Source: Slackia piriformis YIT 12062 (GTDB lineage Bacteria; Actinomycetota; Coriobacteriia; Coriobacteriales; Eggerthellaceae). Taken from it: a DNA stretch of 64,000 nucleotides. Where the stretch lies: the NCBI RefSeq assembly GCF_000296445.1, contig NZ_JH815199.1, forward strand, positions 186,001 to 250,000, in the 5' to 3' direction. The position numbers and the translations under genes were made by a program. Below the pieces are notes generated by a model, which was not told the origin of the DNA, ran no database searches, and was given only the letters and a program-made list of their open reading frames with translations. Below are positions 16,821 through 28,123 of the stretch, piece by piece; within the stretch, counting starts at the first letter, position 1; every line of letters begins with the position of its first letter.

Positions 16821-17069
16821 GGTGCGAGCCATGCGGGAAGGAGCCTTTCTGGCACTGACGGGATCCCTCATGGAAGGGGTTTTGTTACGCCGACAGAGTC
16901 CGCGGCTTTCTTATGATGACGAGACGACGAAGCTCAACGGGAATTCCTTGCCGCGCGGGGTGGTCGCTGTGTGTTGTGCGATCGGGCTATATTTCGCATG
17001 CGCCCCTATCTGCCAGATTATCAGCGAAAATGACATTTAGGTAACATGCCGAATAAATTGTGAGATAAG

Positions 17070-17098
17070 TTGACAACACCAGACTTAGATTTTATATT
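17070..17098 (+). promoter_or_regulatory. Sigma-70 type promoter of the dnaK operon
   Basis: TTGACA (17070-17075) and TATATT (17093-17098) are separated by 17 bases, close to the housekeeping consensus. Transcription would start near 17105, giving a leader of about 225 bases. No HAIR-type or CIRCE repeat was recognised around it, although an hspR gene is in the operon. Confidence 0.75.
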
Positions 17099-17105
17099 GG
17101 CAATC

Positions 17106-17195
17106 GTACCGAAAGGGTTGAGGTCCGAAAGTACGGCACCAAAAGAATGAAGTTCTGAAGGTGCGGTACCGAAAGGGTTAAGCCCCGAAGGTGCA
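17106..17195 (+). repeat. Three 30-bp tandem repeats in the dnaK leader
   Basis: Units start at 17106, 17136 and 17166; the first and third begin GTACCGAAAGGGTT and the middle, diverged unit begins GCACCAAAAGAATG. All end in a CGAAAG/TGAAGG-type segment followed by GTRCR. They begin at the predicted transcription start, so they lie in the untranslated leader. They may act as RNA elements or as repressor sites. Confidence 0.7.
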
Positions 17196-17329
17196 GGCCC
17201 AACGTCGAGCTCGCCATTGCACGGCAGCATTCGGACGGGCCACTCGAACGAGGTAATAACAGTCGGCGGGAAACCGCCACGCGAAGGCCGCGCACAGCGG
17301 CTTTCGCACCAAAGGAAGGACTGATAGAT

Positions 17330-19243
17330 ATGGGCAAGATTCTTGGTATCGACCTTGGCACCACCAACTCCGCCATGGCCGTCATGGAGGGCAACGAGCC
17401 TACCATTCTGGTCAACGCCGAGGGCGACCGCACCACGCCGTCCGTTGAGGGCTTCCGCAAGGACGGCGAGCGCGTAGTGGGCAAGGCCGCAAAGAACCAG
17501 GCGGTTACCAACCCGCAGAACACCGTTTCCTCTGTCAAGCGCTTCATCGGCCGCAACTTCGCCGAAACCACCGAAGAGCAGAAAACCGTCGCTTACAAGG
17601 TCGTTTCCGGCAAGGACGGCCGCGCTGTCATAGACATCGATGGCAAGGATTACACCCCCGAAGAGATTTCTGCCATGGTTCTGCAGAAGCTGAAGGCTGA
17701 CGCTGAAAAGCAGGTTGGTGCCCCCATCACCGAGGCTGTCATCACCGTTCCCGCATACTTCAACGACGCTCAGCGCCAGGCAACCAAGGATGCAGGCAAG
17801 ATTGCCGGTCTTGACGTCAAGCGCATCATCAACGAGCCCACCGCAGCCGCTTTGGCGTACGGCATGGACAAGGTTGAGAAGGACCAGAAGATTCTCGTCT
17901 TCGACCTGGGCGGCGGCACCTTCGACGTGTCCGTGCTCGAGCTGGGCGACGGCGTCTTTGAGGTTCTGTCCACCGCAGGCGATAACCACCTCGGTGGCGA
18001 TGACTGGGACCAGCGCGTCATCGATTGGATGGCCGACAAGTTCAAGGCTGACAACGGCGGCATCGACCTCAAGGCAGACCCCATGGCTCTGCAGCGTCTG
18101 AAGGAAGCGGCGGAAAAGGCTAAGATGGAGCTTTCCAGCACCACCCAGGCAAACATCAACCTGCCCTTTATCACCGCTGACGCAACCGGCCCGAAGCACC
18201 TTGACTACACCCTGACCCGTGCGGAGTTCGAGCGCATCACCAAGGACCTGCTCGATCGCTGCAAGCAGCCTGTCGAGCGCGCACTGAAGGATGCGGGTCT
18301 TTCCACCGGCCAGATCGACGAAGTCATCCTGGTCGGCGGCTCCACCCGTATGCCCGCCGTGCAGGAGCTCGCCAAGACCATGACCGGCAAGGTCCCCAAC
18401 ATGTCCGTGAACCCGGACGAGGTTGTTGCTATCGGCGCAGCTGTTCAGGGTGGTGTTCTTTCCGGCGACGTTGAGGGCATCCTTCTTCTGGACGTCACCC
18501 CGCTTTCCCTGGGCGTTGAGACCATGGGCGGTGTTATGACCAAGATGATCGATCGTAACACCACCATCCCCACCCGCAAGACCGAGGTGTACTCCACGGC
18601 GGCCGACAACCAGACCTCCGTTGAGATTCACGTTCTGCAGGGCGAGCGCCAGATGGCAAACGACAACAAGACCCTGGGCCGCTTCCAGCTCACCGGCATC
18701 CCCGCAGCTCGTCGCGGCGTGCCCCAGATCGAGGTCACGTTCGACATCGACGCCAACGGCATCGTGAACGTTTCTGCGAAGGATCTGGGCACCGGCAAGC
18801 AGCAGCAGATCACCATCTCCGGCTCCACCGCCCTGTCTGACGACGAAGTCGATCGCATGGTGAAAGACGCTGAGGCTCATGCCGACGAAGACGCCAAGCG
18901 CAAGGAAGAGGCCGAGGCTCGCAACAACACCGACTCTTTGGTGAACGCAACCGAGCAGACGCTTTCCGAACTGGGTGACAAGGTTCCTGCCGACACGAAG
19001 TCTGCTGCCGAGGCTGCCATCGCCGAGGCCCGCACCGCACTTGAGGGCAACGACATCGAGGCCATCAAGGCCGCAGGTGAGAAACTTCAGCAGGCGGGCT
19101 ACAAGCTGGCCGAGGTCGTTTACAGCTCCCAGCAGGCAGAAGGTGCCGCAGGCGCCGGCGCTGCAGGTGCTGCAAACCCGGCGGACGATGGTCCGATCGA
19201 GGCTGACTACGAGGTTGTCGACGACAAGAACGAAGGTAAGTAA
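17330..19243 (+). CDS. dnaK: Chaperone DnaK (Hsp70)
   Basis: 637 residues, full length for Hsp70. It starts [20 protein letters not shown], has the phosphate-binding motif [14 protein letters not shown] near residue 190, [15 protein letters not shown] near 330 and the substrate-binding domain ([17 protein letters not shown]) from about 380. The C-terminal tail is alanine/glycine-rich and ends acidic. It is the cytosolic ATP-dependent folding chaperone, first gene of dnaK-grpE-dnaJ-hspR-clpB. The ATG is preceded by AAGGAAGGA. Stop and grpE start are two bases apart. Confidence 0.98.
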   Translation: MGKILGIDLGTTNSAMAVMEGNEPTILVNAEGDRTTPSVEGFRKDGERVVGKAAKNQAVTNPQNTVSSVKRFIGRNFAETTEEQKTVAYKVVSGKDGRAVIDIDGKDYTPEEISAMVLQKLKADAEKQVGAPITEAVITVPAYFNDAQRQATKDAGKIAGLDVKRIINEPTAAALAYGMDKVEKDQKILVFDLGGGTFDVSVLELGDGVFEVLSTAGDNHLGGDDWDQRVIDWMADKFKADNGGIDLKADPMALQRLKEAAEKAKMELSSTTQANINLPFITADATGPKHLDYTLTRAEFERITKDLLDRCKQPVERALKDAGLSTGQIDEVILVGGSTRMPAVQELAKTMTGKVPNMSVNPDEVVAIGAAVQGGVLSGDVEGILLLDVTPLSLGVETMGGVMTKMIDRNTTIPTRKTEVYSTAADNQTSVEIHVLQGERQMANDNKTLGRFQLTGIPAARRGVPQIEVTFDIDANGIVNVSAKDLGTGKQQQITISGSTALSDDEVDRMVKDAEAHADEDAKRKEEAEARNNTDSLVNATEQTLSELGDKVPADTKSAAEAAIAEARTALEGNDIEAIKAAGEKLQQAGYKLAEVVYSSQQAEGAAGAGAAGAANPADDGPIEADYEVVDDKNEGK

Positions 19244-19245
19244 TC

Positions 19246-19935
19246 ATGGCTGCCGACGAGAAGAACACCCCCGAGCACGACGCTCGAGAGATTCCCATCG
19301 AAGGCGCTGAAGAGAAGGAGTGCGGAGGCGCCGAGTGCGCTTCCGCCGCTCCCGAAGCGCCCGAAGAGGCCGTGCAGGCCGAAGACGCGGCTGCGGAAGA
19401 TGAGGTCTCCGAAGAGGCTGAAGACATTGCCGTCGAGGCCGAAGCCGTTGTGGCAGATGCCGAGCGCGTTGCTGCTGCGGAAGCTGAAGCCGCTGCCATG
19501 AAAGATCGCTACCTGCGCCTTCAGGCCGAATGGGACAACTACCGCAAACGCACAGCCGAGGAAGCAGCTGATATGAAGATTCGCGCAGCGGAAAAGCTCA
19601 TGGAAGACGTGCTTCCCGTGCTCGACGATTTCGAGCGTGCGATTGCCCACGCCGAGCAAAACGGCGAAGAAGGCCTGCTTGATGGCGTGAAAGCCATCAG
19701 CTCCAAGATCACGCAGGTGTTTGCAAAGCACGGCCTGCAGGTAATCGACCCTGCCGGCGAAGCCTTCGACGCGCTTGAGCACCAGGCTGTAGCCACGGTG
19801 CCGGACGAAAGCATCCCGGACGAAACGGTGGCCCAGGTTTACCAGAAGGGCTATCGCTTGGGTAAGAAGGTCCTTCGTCCCGCCATGGTGACCATCTCCT
19901 CAGGCGGCCCGAAGCGCGAGGCGGAAGAAGAATAA
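19246..19935 (+). CDS. grpE: Nucleotide exchange factor GrpE
   Basis: 229 residues. The first ~80 are a low-complexity Ala/Glu-rich extension; the GrpE domain follows with the long coiled coil (LRLQAEWDNYRKRTAEE, about 90-110), DVLPVLDDFERAI near 125 and the C-terminal beta-domain ending in VTISSGGPKREAEEE. GrpE dimers release ADP from DnaK. The ATG begins two bases after the dnaK stop, so translation is probably coupled. The acidic N-terminal extension is longer than in E. coli GrpE. Confidence 0.95.
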   Translation: MAADEKNTPEHDAREIPIEGAEEKECGGAECASAAPEAPEEAVQAEDAAAEDEVSEEAEDIAVEAEAVVADAERVAAAEAEAAAMKDRYLRLQAEWDNYRKRTAEEAADMKIRAAEKLMEDVLPVLDDFERAIAHAEQNGEEGLLDGVKAISSKITQVFAKHGLQVIDPAGEAFDALEHQAVATVPDESIPDETVAQVYQKGYRLGKKVLRPAMVTISSGGPKREAEEE

Positions 19936-19944
19936 TACGAGTTT

Positions 19945-20014
19945 CGAAGGCGGGCGCACAGTCCGCCTTCGTTGTAGAAAGCGACTGGTAACGACGTAAT
20001 AACGAAATCGTTAC
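19945..20014 (+). promoter_or_regulatory. Two intercistronic hairpins between grpE and dnaJ
   Basis: CGAAGGCGG (19945-19953) pairs with CCGCCTTCG (19963-19971), and GTAACGA (19988-19994) pairs with TCGTTAC (20008-20014). Neither is followed by a T-tract. They may serve as processing or stability elements, or attenuate transcription before dnaJ. Confidence 0.5.
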
Positions 20015-20050
20015 AGGGCATGAACGAACAAGAAAGGAAGGTGGTCGGTC

Positions 20051-21022
20051 GTGGCAGCAACACCGGATTATTACAAGATTCTCGGCGTGTCCAAAACCGC
20101 CACCGCCGATGAGATAAAGAAGGCGTACCGCAAGCTTGCTCGTACGCACCATCCCGATGCCGGCGGCGACGAGGCCAAGTTCAAAGAAATCAACGAGGCC
20201 TACGAAGTGCTGGGCGACGAAAAGAAGCGCAAGCTCTACGACCAGTATGGAACGGCGGATGAAAACCGCATTCCGTACGGATGGGGCGGCGCAGGCGCCG
20301 GTCAGAACCCGTTCGCAGGTGCCGGCAGCTGGGCGGATATTCTCGAGAGCATCCGCCGCGGCGAGGGCGCGTTCGGCAGCAGCTGGGATATCAACGATAT
20401 CTTCGGCGGCGGCTTCGGCGGATCGGGTTTCGGTCAGCAGCGCGCGCCGCGTCCGCAGCAGGGTCGCGATATGAACGTTACGCTGAACGTGAGCTTTGAC
20501 GAGGCGTTCAGGGGCTGCACGAAAAAAGTGAGCGTGAAGGTGCCAGGTTCTTCTGCCGCCGAAACGCTTGATGTGAAGGTTCCCGCCGGTGCCGTAAGCG
20601 GCGGACGCGTTCGTTTCCGTGGCAAGGGCGCCGCAGGTGCGAACGGCGGCGCGAACGGAGACCTGCTGGTCACCACAAAGATCAGCGATCATCCTATCTA
20701 CTCGCGCGATGGGGCGGACGTCCTCATGACGGTGCCTGTCACCGTGTCCGAGGCGGTTCTTGGCGCAAGCATCGTGGTGCCCGCGCCCGACGGAACCAAG
20801 ATTCGCATCAAGGTTCCCGCCGGTTCGCAGGAAGGCACGCAGCTTCGCGTGGGCGGCAAAGGAGCTCCCGACGTGAAGGGCGGCCCGCAGGGTTCGCTTC
20901 GCATCACGCTGCATGTGGAAATGCCCAAGGATCTTTCGCCCGAGCAGAGAAAGGCCATGGAGGATTTCCAGTCTGCATGCGAGGCGCAAGGCATCGATGT
21001 TCGTGCGGGATTGACGGCGTAA
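20051..21022 (+). CDS. dnaJ: DnaJ-family co-chaperone lacking the zinc finger (type II)
   Basis: 323 residues. The J domain occupies about 5-72 with His34-Pro35-Asp36 in the HPD motif that stimulates DnaK. A Gly/Phe-rich region follows (about 75-140), then directly the C-terminal beta-sandwich substrate-binding domain ([22 protein letters not shown] onward). The four CxxCxGxG zinc-binding repeats of classical DnaJ are absent, so it is CbpA/type II-like. Start is a GTG at 20051 behind AAGGAAGG. Location between grpE and hspR supports the role. Confidence 0.92.
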   Translation: MAATPDYYKILGVSKTATADEIKKAYRKLARTHHPDAGGDEAKFKEINEAYEVLGDEKKRKLYDQYGTADENRIPYGWGGAGAGQNPFAGAGSWADILESIRRGEGAFGSSWDINDIFGGGFGGSGFGQQRAPRPQQGRDMNVTLNVSFDEAFRGCTKKVSVKVPGSSAAETLDVKVPAGAVSGGRVRFRGKGAAGANGGANGDLLVTTKISDHPIYSRDGADVLMTVPVTVSEAVLGASIVVPAPDGTKIRIKVPAGSQEGTQLRVGGKGAPDVKGGPQGSLRITLHVEMPKDLSPEQRKAMEDFQSACEAQGIDVRAGLTA

Positions 21023-21037
21023 AGGAGGCAACGAGCC

Positions 21038-21424
21038 ATGGAAGACCGCAACAGGCCGCTATATATGATCGGCGTTGCCGCCGAGCTTGCGGGAGTGCAT
21101 CCGCAAACGCTGCGAATCTACGAGCAGAAGGGTCTTGTGTCGCCTCAGCGTACACGCGGCAATACGCGCATGTATTCCCAGGCGGACATTGAACGCCTCG
21201 AGCTTATCAACGAGCTCACGAGCGAGGGCATCAACCTTGCCGGCGTCATCCGCATTCTTGACCTCAAAGGCAGGCTTGAAGAACGCGACGAAGAGATAGA
21301 CGATCTGCACAAGAAGGTTCGTCGCTTGGCGGACCGTGTGCACGAGCTTGAGACCAGGGCGAACGTGACAGCGCTCGTGCTGCCCGAGCCCCAGGTCGTA
21401 AGCATTCGTCGCATGAACGATTAG
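21038..21424 (+). CDS. hspR: MerR-family heat-shock repressor HspR
   Basis: 128 residues. MerR-type winged helix-turn-helix at the N-terminus (MIGVAAELAGVHPQTLRIYE, QKGLVSPQRTRGNTRMYSQADIERL), followed by a dimerising coiled coil (KGRLEERDEEIDDLHKKVRRLADRVHELE). In actinobacteria HspR binds upstream of dnaK operons with DnaK as co-repressor; its position between dnaJ and clpB fits. No canonical HAIR operator is recognised upstream of dnaK here. AAAGGAGG is about nine bases before the ATG. Confidence 0.9.
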   Translation: MEDRNRPLYMIGVAAELAGVHPQTLRIYEQKGLVSPQRTRGNTRMYSQADIERLELINELTSEGINLAGVIRILDLKGRLEERDEEIDDLHKKVRRLADRVHELETRANVTALVLPEPQVVSIRRMND

Positions 21425-21456
21425 GAACCATTGGAACTTCAGTGAAGGAGACGGCC

Positions 21457-24177
<2,721 letters not shown>

Positions 24178-24272
24178 GACGCGCGAATGGCGAGCAGTCG
24201 TCCTGAGCAAAGGCCGCTTAAGGCGCCGCATGCGTAATCGCAATAAGGCGACATGCCGCGAAGTCCTTGAAT

Positions 24273-24301
24273 AGGGGGCGTTTCCGAAAGGAGCGCCCCC
24301 T
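24273..24301 (+). terminator. Hairpin terminator after clpB
   Basis: AGGGGGCG (24273-24280) and CGCCCCCT (24294-24301) are perfect arms with a 13-base loop, followed by GTTTGCGTTTG. Probably ends the heat-shock operon. Confidence 0.6.
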
Positions 24302-24390
24302 GTTTGCGTTTGCACCCGCAGTGGGTCTTTCGTGATTCTCGCTATTTAGAAAGGCGCTTCGAAGGCCCGATTTCTCGGTGCTTGTTCGAT

Positions 24391-24442
24391 ATACCCTCAA
24401 GGGGTATACTCCTTTCAAAAATCCAATACCCTATGGGGGCAT
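24391..24442. promoter_or_regulatory. CsoR-type copper operators
   Basis: ATACCCTCAAGGGGTAT (24391-24407) and ATACCCTATGGGGGCAT (24426-24442) match the TACCC-N5-GGGTA style of CsoR operators. Both lie between clpB and csoR, the second just before the ribosome-binding site, which suggests copper-released autorepression of the csoR-copA unit. Confidence 0.7.
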
Positions 24443-24453
24443 AGGAGGATGCA

Positions 24454-24816
24454 ATGGAAACATACGAGCAGGATTCGTGCTGCATGGGCAAGCAGAATAC
24501 GGCGGCATCGGGCAAGACCCAGCAATGCGGCGCATGCAGGCACAAGGACACCGAACGCGCGGCAGAGCTCCAGTCGGACATCCAGAAGCGCCTCAATCGC
24601 GCGATCGGCCAGCTCAACGGCGTGAAGGCCATGATTGAGGATAACCGCTACTGCGGAGATGTGCTCATGCAGCTTTCTGCTTCGGAGGCGGCAATCCGGC
24701 GCATTTCGGAAATCATCCTGCAAGATCATCTCGAAACGTGCGTGGTCGAACAGATTCGCAGTGGCAACGCCGAAGTGGTCGACGAAGTCATGCAGCTCAT
24801 CAAAAGGTTTGGCTAG
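24454..24816 (+). CDS. csoR: CsoR-family copper-sensing repressor
   Basis: 120 residues, all-helical CsoR/RcnR fold. The Cu(I) ligand triad is present as Cys67 (NRYCGDV), His92 and Cys96 (DHLETC). A Cys-rich N-terminal extension (Cys9, Cys10, Cys25, Cys28) is longer than in typical CsoR and might bind extra metal. AGGAGG precedes the ATG. It sits three bases before the copper ATPase gene and behind two operator-like palindromes, so copper de-repression of the pair is the natural reading. Confidence 0.93.
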   Translation: METYEQDSCCMGKQNTAASGKTQQCGACRHKDTERAAELQSDIQKRLNRAIGQLNGVKAMIEDNRYCGDVLMQLSASEAAIRRISEIILQDHLETCVVEQIRSGNAEVVDEVMQLIKRFG

Positions 24817-24819
24817 GCC

Positions 24820-27438
24820 ATGAAGCAGACGTTCGACATCACGGGAATGACCTGCGCGGCATGCTCGGCGCGCGTCGAGAAGGCGACGCGTGCTGTGGAG
24901 GGCGTACAGGATGTTGCCGTCAATCTGCTCAAAAACAGCATGGAGGTTTCGTATGCGGACGAAACGCCTGCGGCAATGCGGCGTGTAGATGATGCCGTGT
25001 GCGCGGCGGTGAGCCATGCGGGCTACGGCGCCGAGGTTCGTGGAAGCGGTCTTGCGGCCGCGGGCCCGTCGTCAAATGGGGCTTCGTCTCGTTCGGCGCA
25101 ACGAACCGGCTCGCAGCAGCGCGCCGAAGCGGAACGCAAGCAGATGCGTACGCGCCTCATCGTGTCCTTCGTATTTACTATTCCTTTGTTCTACCTTTCC
25201 ATGGGCCATATGTTCGGTTGGCCCATGCCGTCGTTTTTCTCGGGCGCAGAAACCGTCTTGCCGCTCGCGCTGACGGAATTTCTGCTTCTGTTGCCTGTTA
25301 TCTTCGTCAACTTCAAGTTCTTCAAGGTCGGCTTTGCCAGCTTGGCACATGGCGCTCCCAATATGGATTCGCTCATAGCGCTGGGCTCTACCGCCTCCAC
25401 GCTGTATGGCGTTTATGCGCTGTATCGCATGGGCTATGCGTTTGGCGCGGGGCAGGTCGAGGCGGCGCACGCTTTTGCCATGGATTTGTATTTCGAGTCC
25501 GCCGCTATGATTCTCACGCTCATCACGTTGGGTAAGTATTTCGAAGCGCGCGCGAAGGGGAAGACGACCGATGCGGTGACGTCTCTTATGAATCTTTCCC
25601 CTAAGACGGCGCTTCTGCGCGTGGATGGGGAAGAGCGAGAGGTTCCCATCGAGGATGTACAGGTGGGTGACGAGCTGGTTGTGCGCACGGGCGCGAGCGT
25701 GCCCGTGGACGGCGTGGTAATCGAGGGTTCTGCTGCCGTAGACGAATCGGCCATTACGGGCGAGAGCGTTCCGGTCGAGAAGAACGCGGGCGACCGCGTC
25801 ATCGGCGCGACGGTCAGCCGTTCGGGTTGGATGGTTCTTCGTGCGGAGCACGTGGGAGAAGATACGGCGCTGGCGGGCATTATTCGTATGGTTGATGAGG
25901 CAACAAGCTCGAAAGCGCCCATCGAAAAGATCGCCGACAAAGTGAGCGGCGTGTTTGTGCCTGTGGTCATGGTCGTTGCTCTCGTGGCGTTTTGTGTATG
26001 GATTGCAATGGGGGCCGGGCTTGAGACGGCGCTTGCGCGCGCCATCTCGGTGCTGGTCATTTCGTGTCCGTGCGCGCTCGGTCTGGCAACGCCGACGGCC
26101 ATCATGGTCGGTACGGGTCGTGGGGCGCGCTCGGGCATTCTGGTGAAATCCGCCGAGGCTCTGCAGGCAGCTCATGACGTGAAGACCGTCGTGCTCGACA
26201 AGACGGGGACCATTACGCAGGGACATCCCAGCGTTGTCTCGTTCATGTGCGCTGAAGGCGCAGACGAGCGCGGGCTTGTAGCGTCTGCGGCGGCGGTCGA
26301 GCGCTATTCCGAGCATCCGTTGGCGAAGGCTCTTGTCGATTATGCGGGCGAGCAAGAGGTGGCTATTCCTGAAGCGAGGGAGTTTTCCCAGGTCGAAGGA
26401 GGTGGTGTAAGCGCCGTTGTCGGGTCGTCCCGCTACATGGTGGGCAATGCGCGTCTTATGGAAAGCTGCGGCGTCGCTTTGGACGGGTTCGCCCTTATGG
26501 GAGAGCGCGCGGCAGATGAAGGCGCTACGCCCCTGTTCGTGGCGAAGGACGGTTCCGTCGTGGGCATGGCGGCCGTGGCGGACGCGGTGAAGCCTACGAG
26601 TGCTCAGGCCGTGAAGGCGCTTTCCGCCATGGGCATTGCTACGGTCATGATGACGGGCGACGGCGAAAGGACCGCCCTTGCCGTTCAGAAGGCATGTCCC
26701 GTCGATCGCGTGATAGCCGGCGTATTGCCTGCGGATAAGGAGCGCGAAGTTGCGTGCCTTGCCGAAGGGAATCCTGGCACCGTTGCCATGGTGGGCGACG
26801 GCATCAATGACGCGCCCGCGCTCGCCCGCGCCGATGTAGGCATAGCGATCGGGGCGGGAACGGATATTGCCATGGATGCCGCCGATATGGTGCTGATGCG
26901 CAGCGACTTGCTGGACGTGGCCCGCGCCATCCAGCTTTCGCGCGCAACCATGCGTATCATCAAGCAGAATCTGTTCTGGGCGCTGGTATACAACGCCGCC
27001 TGCATTCCCGTTGCTGCCGGCGCGTTGGCCTGGGCGGGAGTGATGCTCAGCCCCATGATAGCCGCTGCGGCCATGAGCTTAAGTTCGGTGTGCGTGGTAA
27101 GCAATGCGCTTCGTTTGCGCAGGTGGAAGCCGGTGGAATATTTGGCGCATGATGAGATCGGGGCCGATGGCACGTTGGGCCGTCGCCAAAACGATGAAGA
27201 AGTCGAAAACGACGAGAAGGAGAAACCCATGGAAAAGACGTTGCATGTCGAAGGAATGATGTGCCCCCGTTGCGTGGCCCATGTGAAAAAGGCGCTCGAA
27301 GAAGTGCCAGGCGTCGAGTGCGCCGATGTCGATCTGGATGCGAAGCGCGCCGTAGTGACGCTCTCCGAAGACGTTGCCGACGAAACGCTCATCGAAGCCG
27401 TGGTAAAGGAAGACTACGAAGCCTCGATGGAGGCGTAA
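24820..27438 (+). CDS. copA: Cu(+)-exporting P1B-type ATPase with C-terminal CopZ-like domain
   Basis: 872 residues. N-terminal heavy-metal domain with MTCAAC (Cys12, Cys15); transmembrane segments from about 110; phosphatase motif TGES near 310; the metal-site CPC at 416-418; the phosphorylated Asp460 in DKTGT; nucleotide-domain TGDGERT and GDGINDAPA. After the last helix pair and a charged linker (VENDEKEKP), a second HMA domain starts at Met804 with MMCPRC (Cys815, Cys818). It pumps Cu(I) out across the cytoplasmic membrane. A C-terminal HMA is uncommon; an internal start may also release it as a free chaperone (see 27229). Confidence 0.94.
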   Translation: MKQTFDITGMTCAACSARVEKATRAVEGVQDVAVNLLKNSMEVSYADETPAAMRRVDDAVCAAVSHAGYGAEVRGSGLAAAGPSSNGASSRSAQRTGSQQRAEAERKQMRTRLIVSFVFTIPLFYLSMGHMFGWPMPSFFSGAETVLPLALTEFLLLLPVIFVNFKFFKVGFASLAHGAPNMDSLIALGSTASTLYGVYALYRMGYAFGAGQVEAAHAFAMDLYFESAAMILTLITLGKYFEARAKGKTTDAVTSLMNLSPKTALLRVDGEEREVPIEDVQVGDELVVRTGASVPVDGVVIEGSAAVDESAITGESVPVEKNAGDRVIGATVSRSGWMVLRAEHVGEDTALAGIIRMVDEATSSKAPIEKIADKVSGVFVPVVMVVALVAFCVWIAMGAGLETALARAISVLVISCPCALGLATPTAIMVGTGRGARSGILVKSAEALQAAHDVKTVVLDKTGTITQGHPSVVSFMCAEGADERGLVASAAAVERYSEHPLAKALVDYAGEQEVAIPEAREFSQVEGGGVSAVVGSSRYMVGNARLMESCGVALDGFALMGERAADEGATPLFVAKDGSVVGMAAVADAVKPTSAQAVKALSAMGIATVMMTGDGERTALAVQKACPVDRVIAGVLPADKEREVACLAEGNPGTVAMVGDGINDAPALARADVGIAIGAGTDIAMDAADMVLMRSDLLDVARAIQLSRATMRIIKQNLFWALVYNAACIPVAAGALAWAGVMLSPMIAAAAMSLSSVCVVSNALRLRRWKPVEYLAHDEIGADGTLGRRQNDEEVENDEKEKPMEKTLHVEGMMCPRCVAHVKKALEEVPGVECADVDLDAKRAVVTLSEDVADETLIEAVVKEDYEASMEA
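27229..27438 (+). CDS. Possible internal CopZ-like copper chaperone within copA
   Basis: ATG 27229 is in frame with copA and opens a 69-residue HMA domain (MEKTLHVEGMMCPRC ... LIEAVVKEDYEASMEA), the size of a stand-alone CopZ. AAGGAG at 27217-27222 lies six bases upstream, a spacing ideal for initiation. It could be a remnant of an ancestral separate copZ gene now fused, or a working internal start that yields both products. That it is actually translated separately is inference. Confidence 0.45.
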   Translation: MEKTLHVEGMMCPRCVAHVKKALEEVPGVECADVDLDAKRAVVTLSEDVADETLIEAVVKEDYEASMEA

Positions 27439-27628
27439 CCCACCTGCGGCTTTCTCCGAAATTTATAAGCTCGCATTGGGCAATACGTTCAGAAGCACAA
27501 AGGGTATCGATACATCGCGATGCCGTTTTAGAGTATGCTCGAAAGAACGAATGGCGCAATGAGCGCAAAAGACGAGCGCCGCTGACGTTGCGCCGCAGGC
27601 AGAACCTGACGAGACGCGGGGAGGACTC

Positions 27629-28105
27629 ATGGAAAACGATTCCGAACGCATGATGATGCAGATGATGGCGAACATGATGGCAGGCAAGCGGGACGAAGAG
27701 CCCGAGAGCTGCTCTTCATGCAGGATCGACTTCTTCGAACGCGAGAATGCTGTGGACAATCAGGCGGAAGGCGTGTTTTCTCGCATGCTTTTCAAAGGAT
27801 GCTTCGCCATTGACGGGTATGTGATTCAGAACGCCGAAGGCGAGCCTGTGGAATCCGGGCTCGGCGCCGATTTCGACGAGGCGAACGGCCCTACTGCGGC
27901 GTGGGTGTGGTTTTGCCGCCCCGCCAACGACGCGGTGAAGGAGAAGTTCCAGGAATTCTTCGGCGGTTCTTTCGACGAAAGCGGCCAGCGTATGGATATC
28001 TCCACCGATAGATTTGTTGCATTTTCTGATTCTAAGTCGTGGGGCTCCTACGAAGAAGCGTTCGGCGGTTCTTTCGACGAAGACGAAAACGACGCGCTTT
28101 GGTAG
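27629..28105 (+). CDS. Hypothetical acidic protein with GGSFDE repeat
   Basis: 158 residues, no recognised family. Methionine-rich start (SERMMMQMMANMMAGK), a CSSC motif (ESCSSCRIDFF) near residue 30, and two copies of FGGSFDE in the C-terminal half. No signal peptide or membrane segment. The ATG follows GGGGAGGACTC. It stands alone between the copper genes and a convergent surface-protein gene. A single CxxC could be redox-active or metal-binding, but function is unknown. Confidence 0.7.
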   Translation: MENDSERMMMQMMANMMAGKRDEEPESCSSCRIDFFERENAVDNQAEGVFSRMLFKGCFAIDGYVIQNAEGEPVESGLGADFDEANGPTAAWVWFCRPANDAVKEKFQEFFGGSFDESGQRMDISTDRFVAFSDSKSWGSYEEAFGGSFDEDENDALW

Positions 28106-28123
28106 CCTGGGCCGATAGGGCCG

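Larger units (their letters stand above)
16261..17329. other. 1.07-kb intergenic region packed with repeats
   Basis: No gene is supported. Contents from left to right: the HTH-gene promoter, the two-hairpin repeat element (16497-16716), a 35-bp tandem duplication (16751-16820), a featureless stretch (16830-17060), the dnaK promoter (17070-17098) and three 30-bp repeats in the dnaK leader. Confidence 0.6.

Noticed and set aside
17021-18880. Long open frame antisense to dnaK (619 codons)
   Set aside because: It is the complementary-strand shadow of a highly expressed, codon-biased GC-rich gene; no domain and no start signal.
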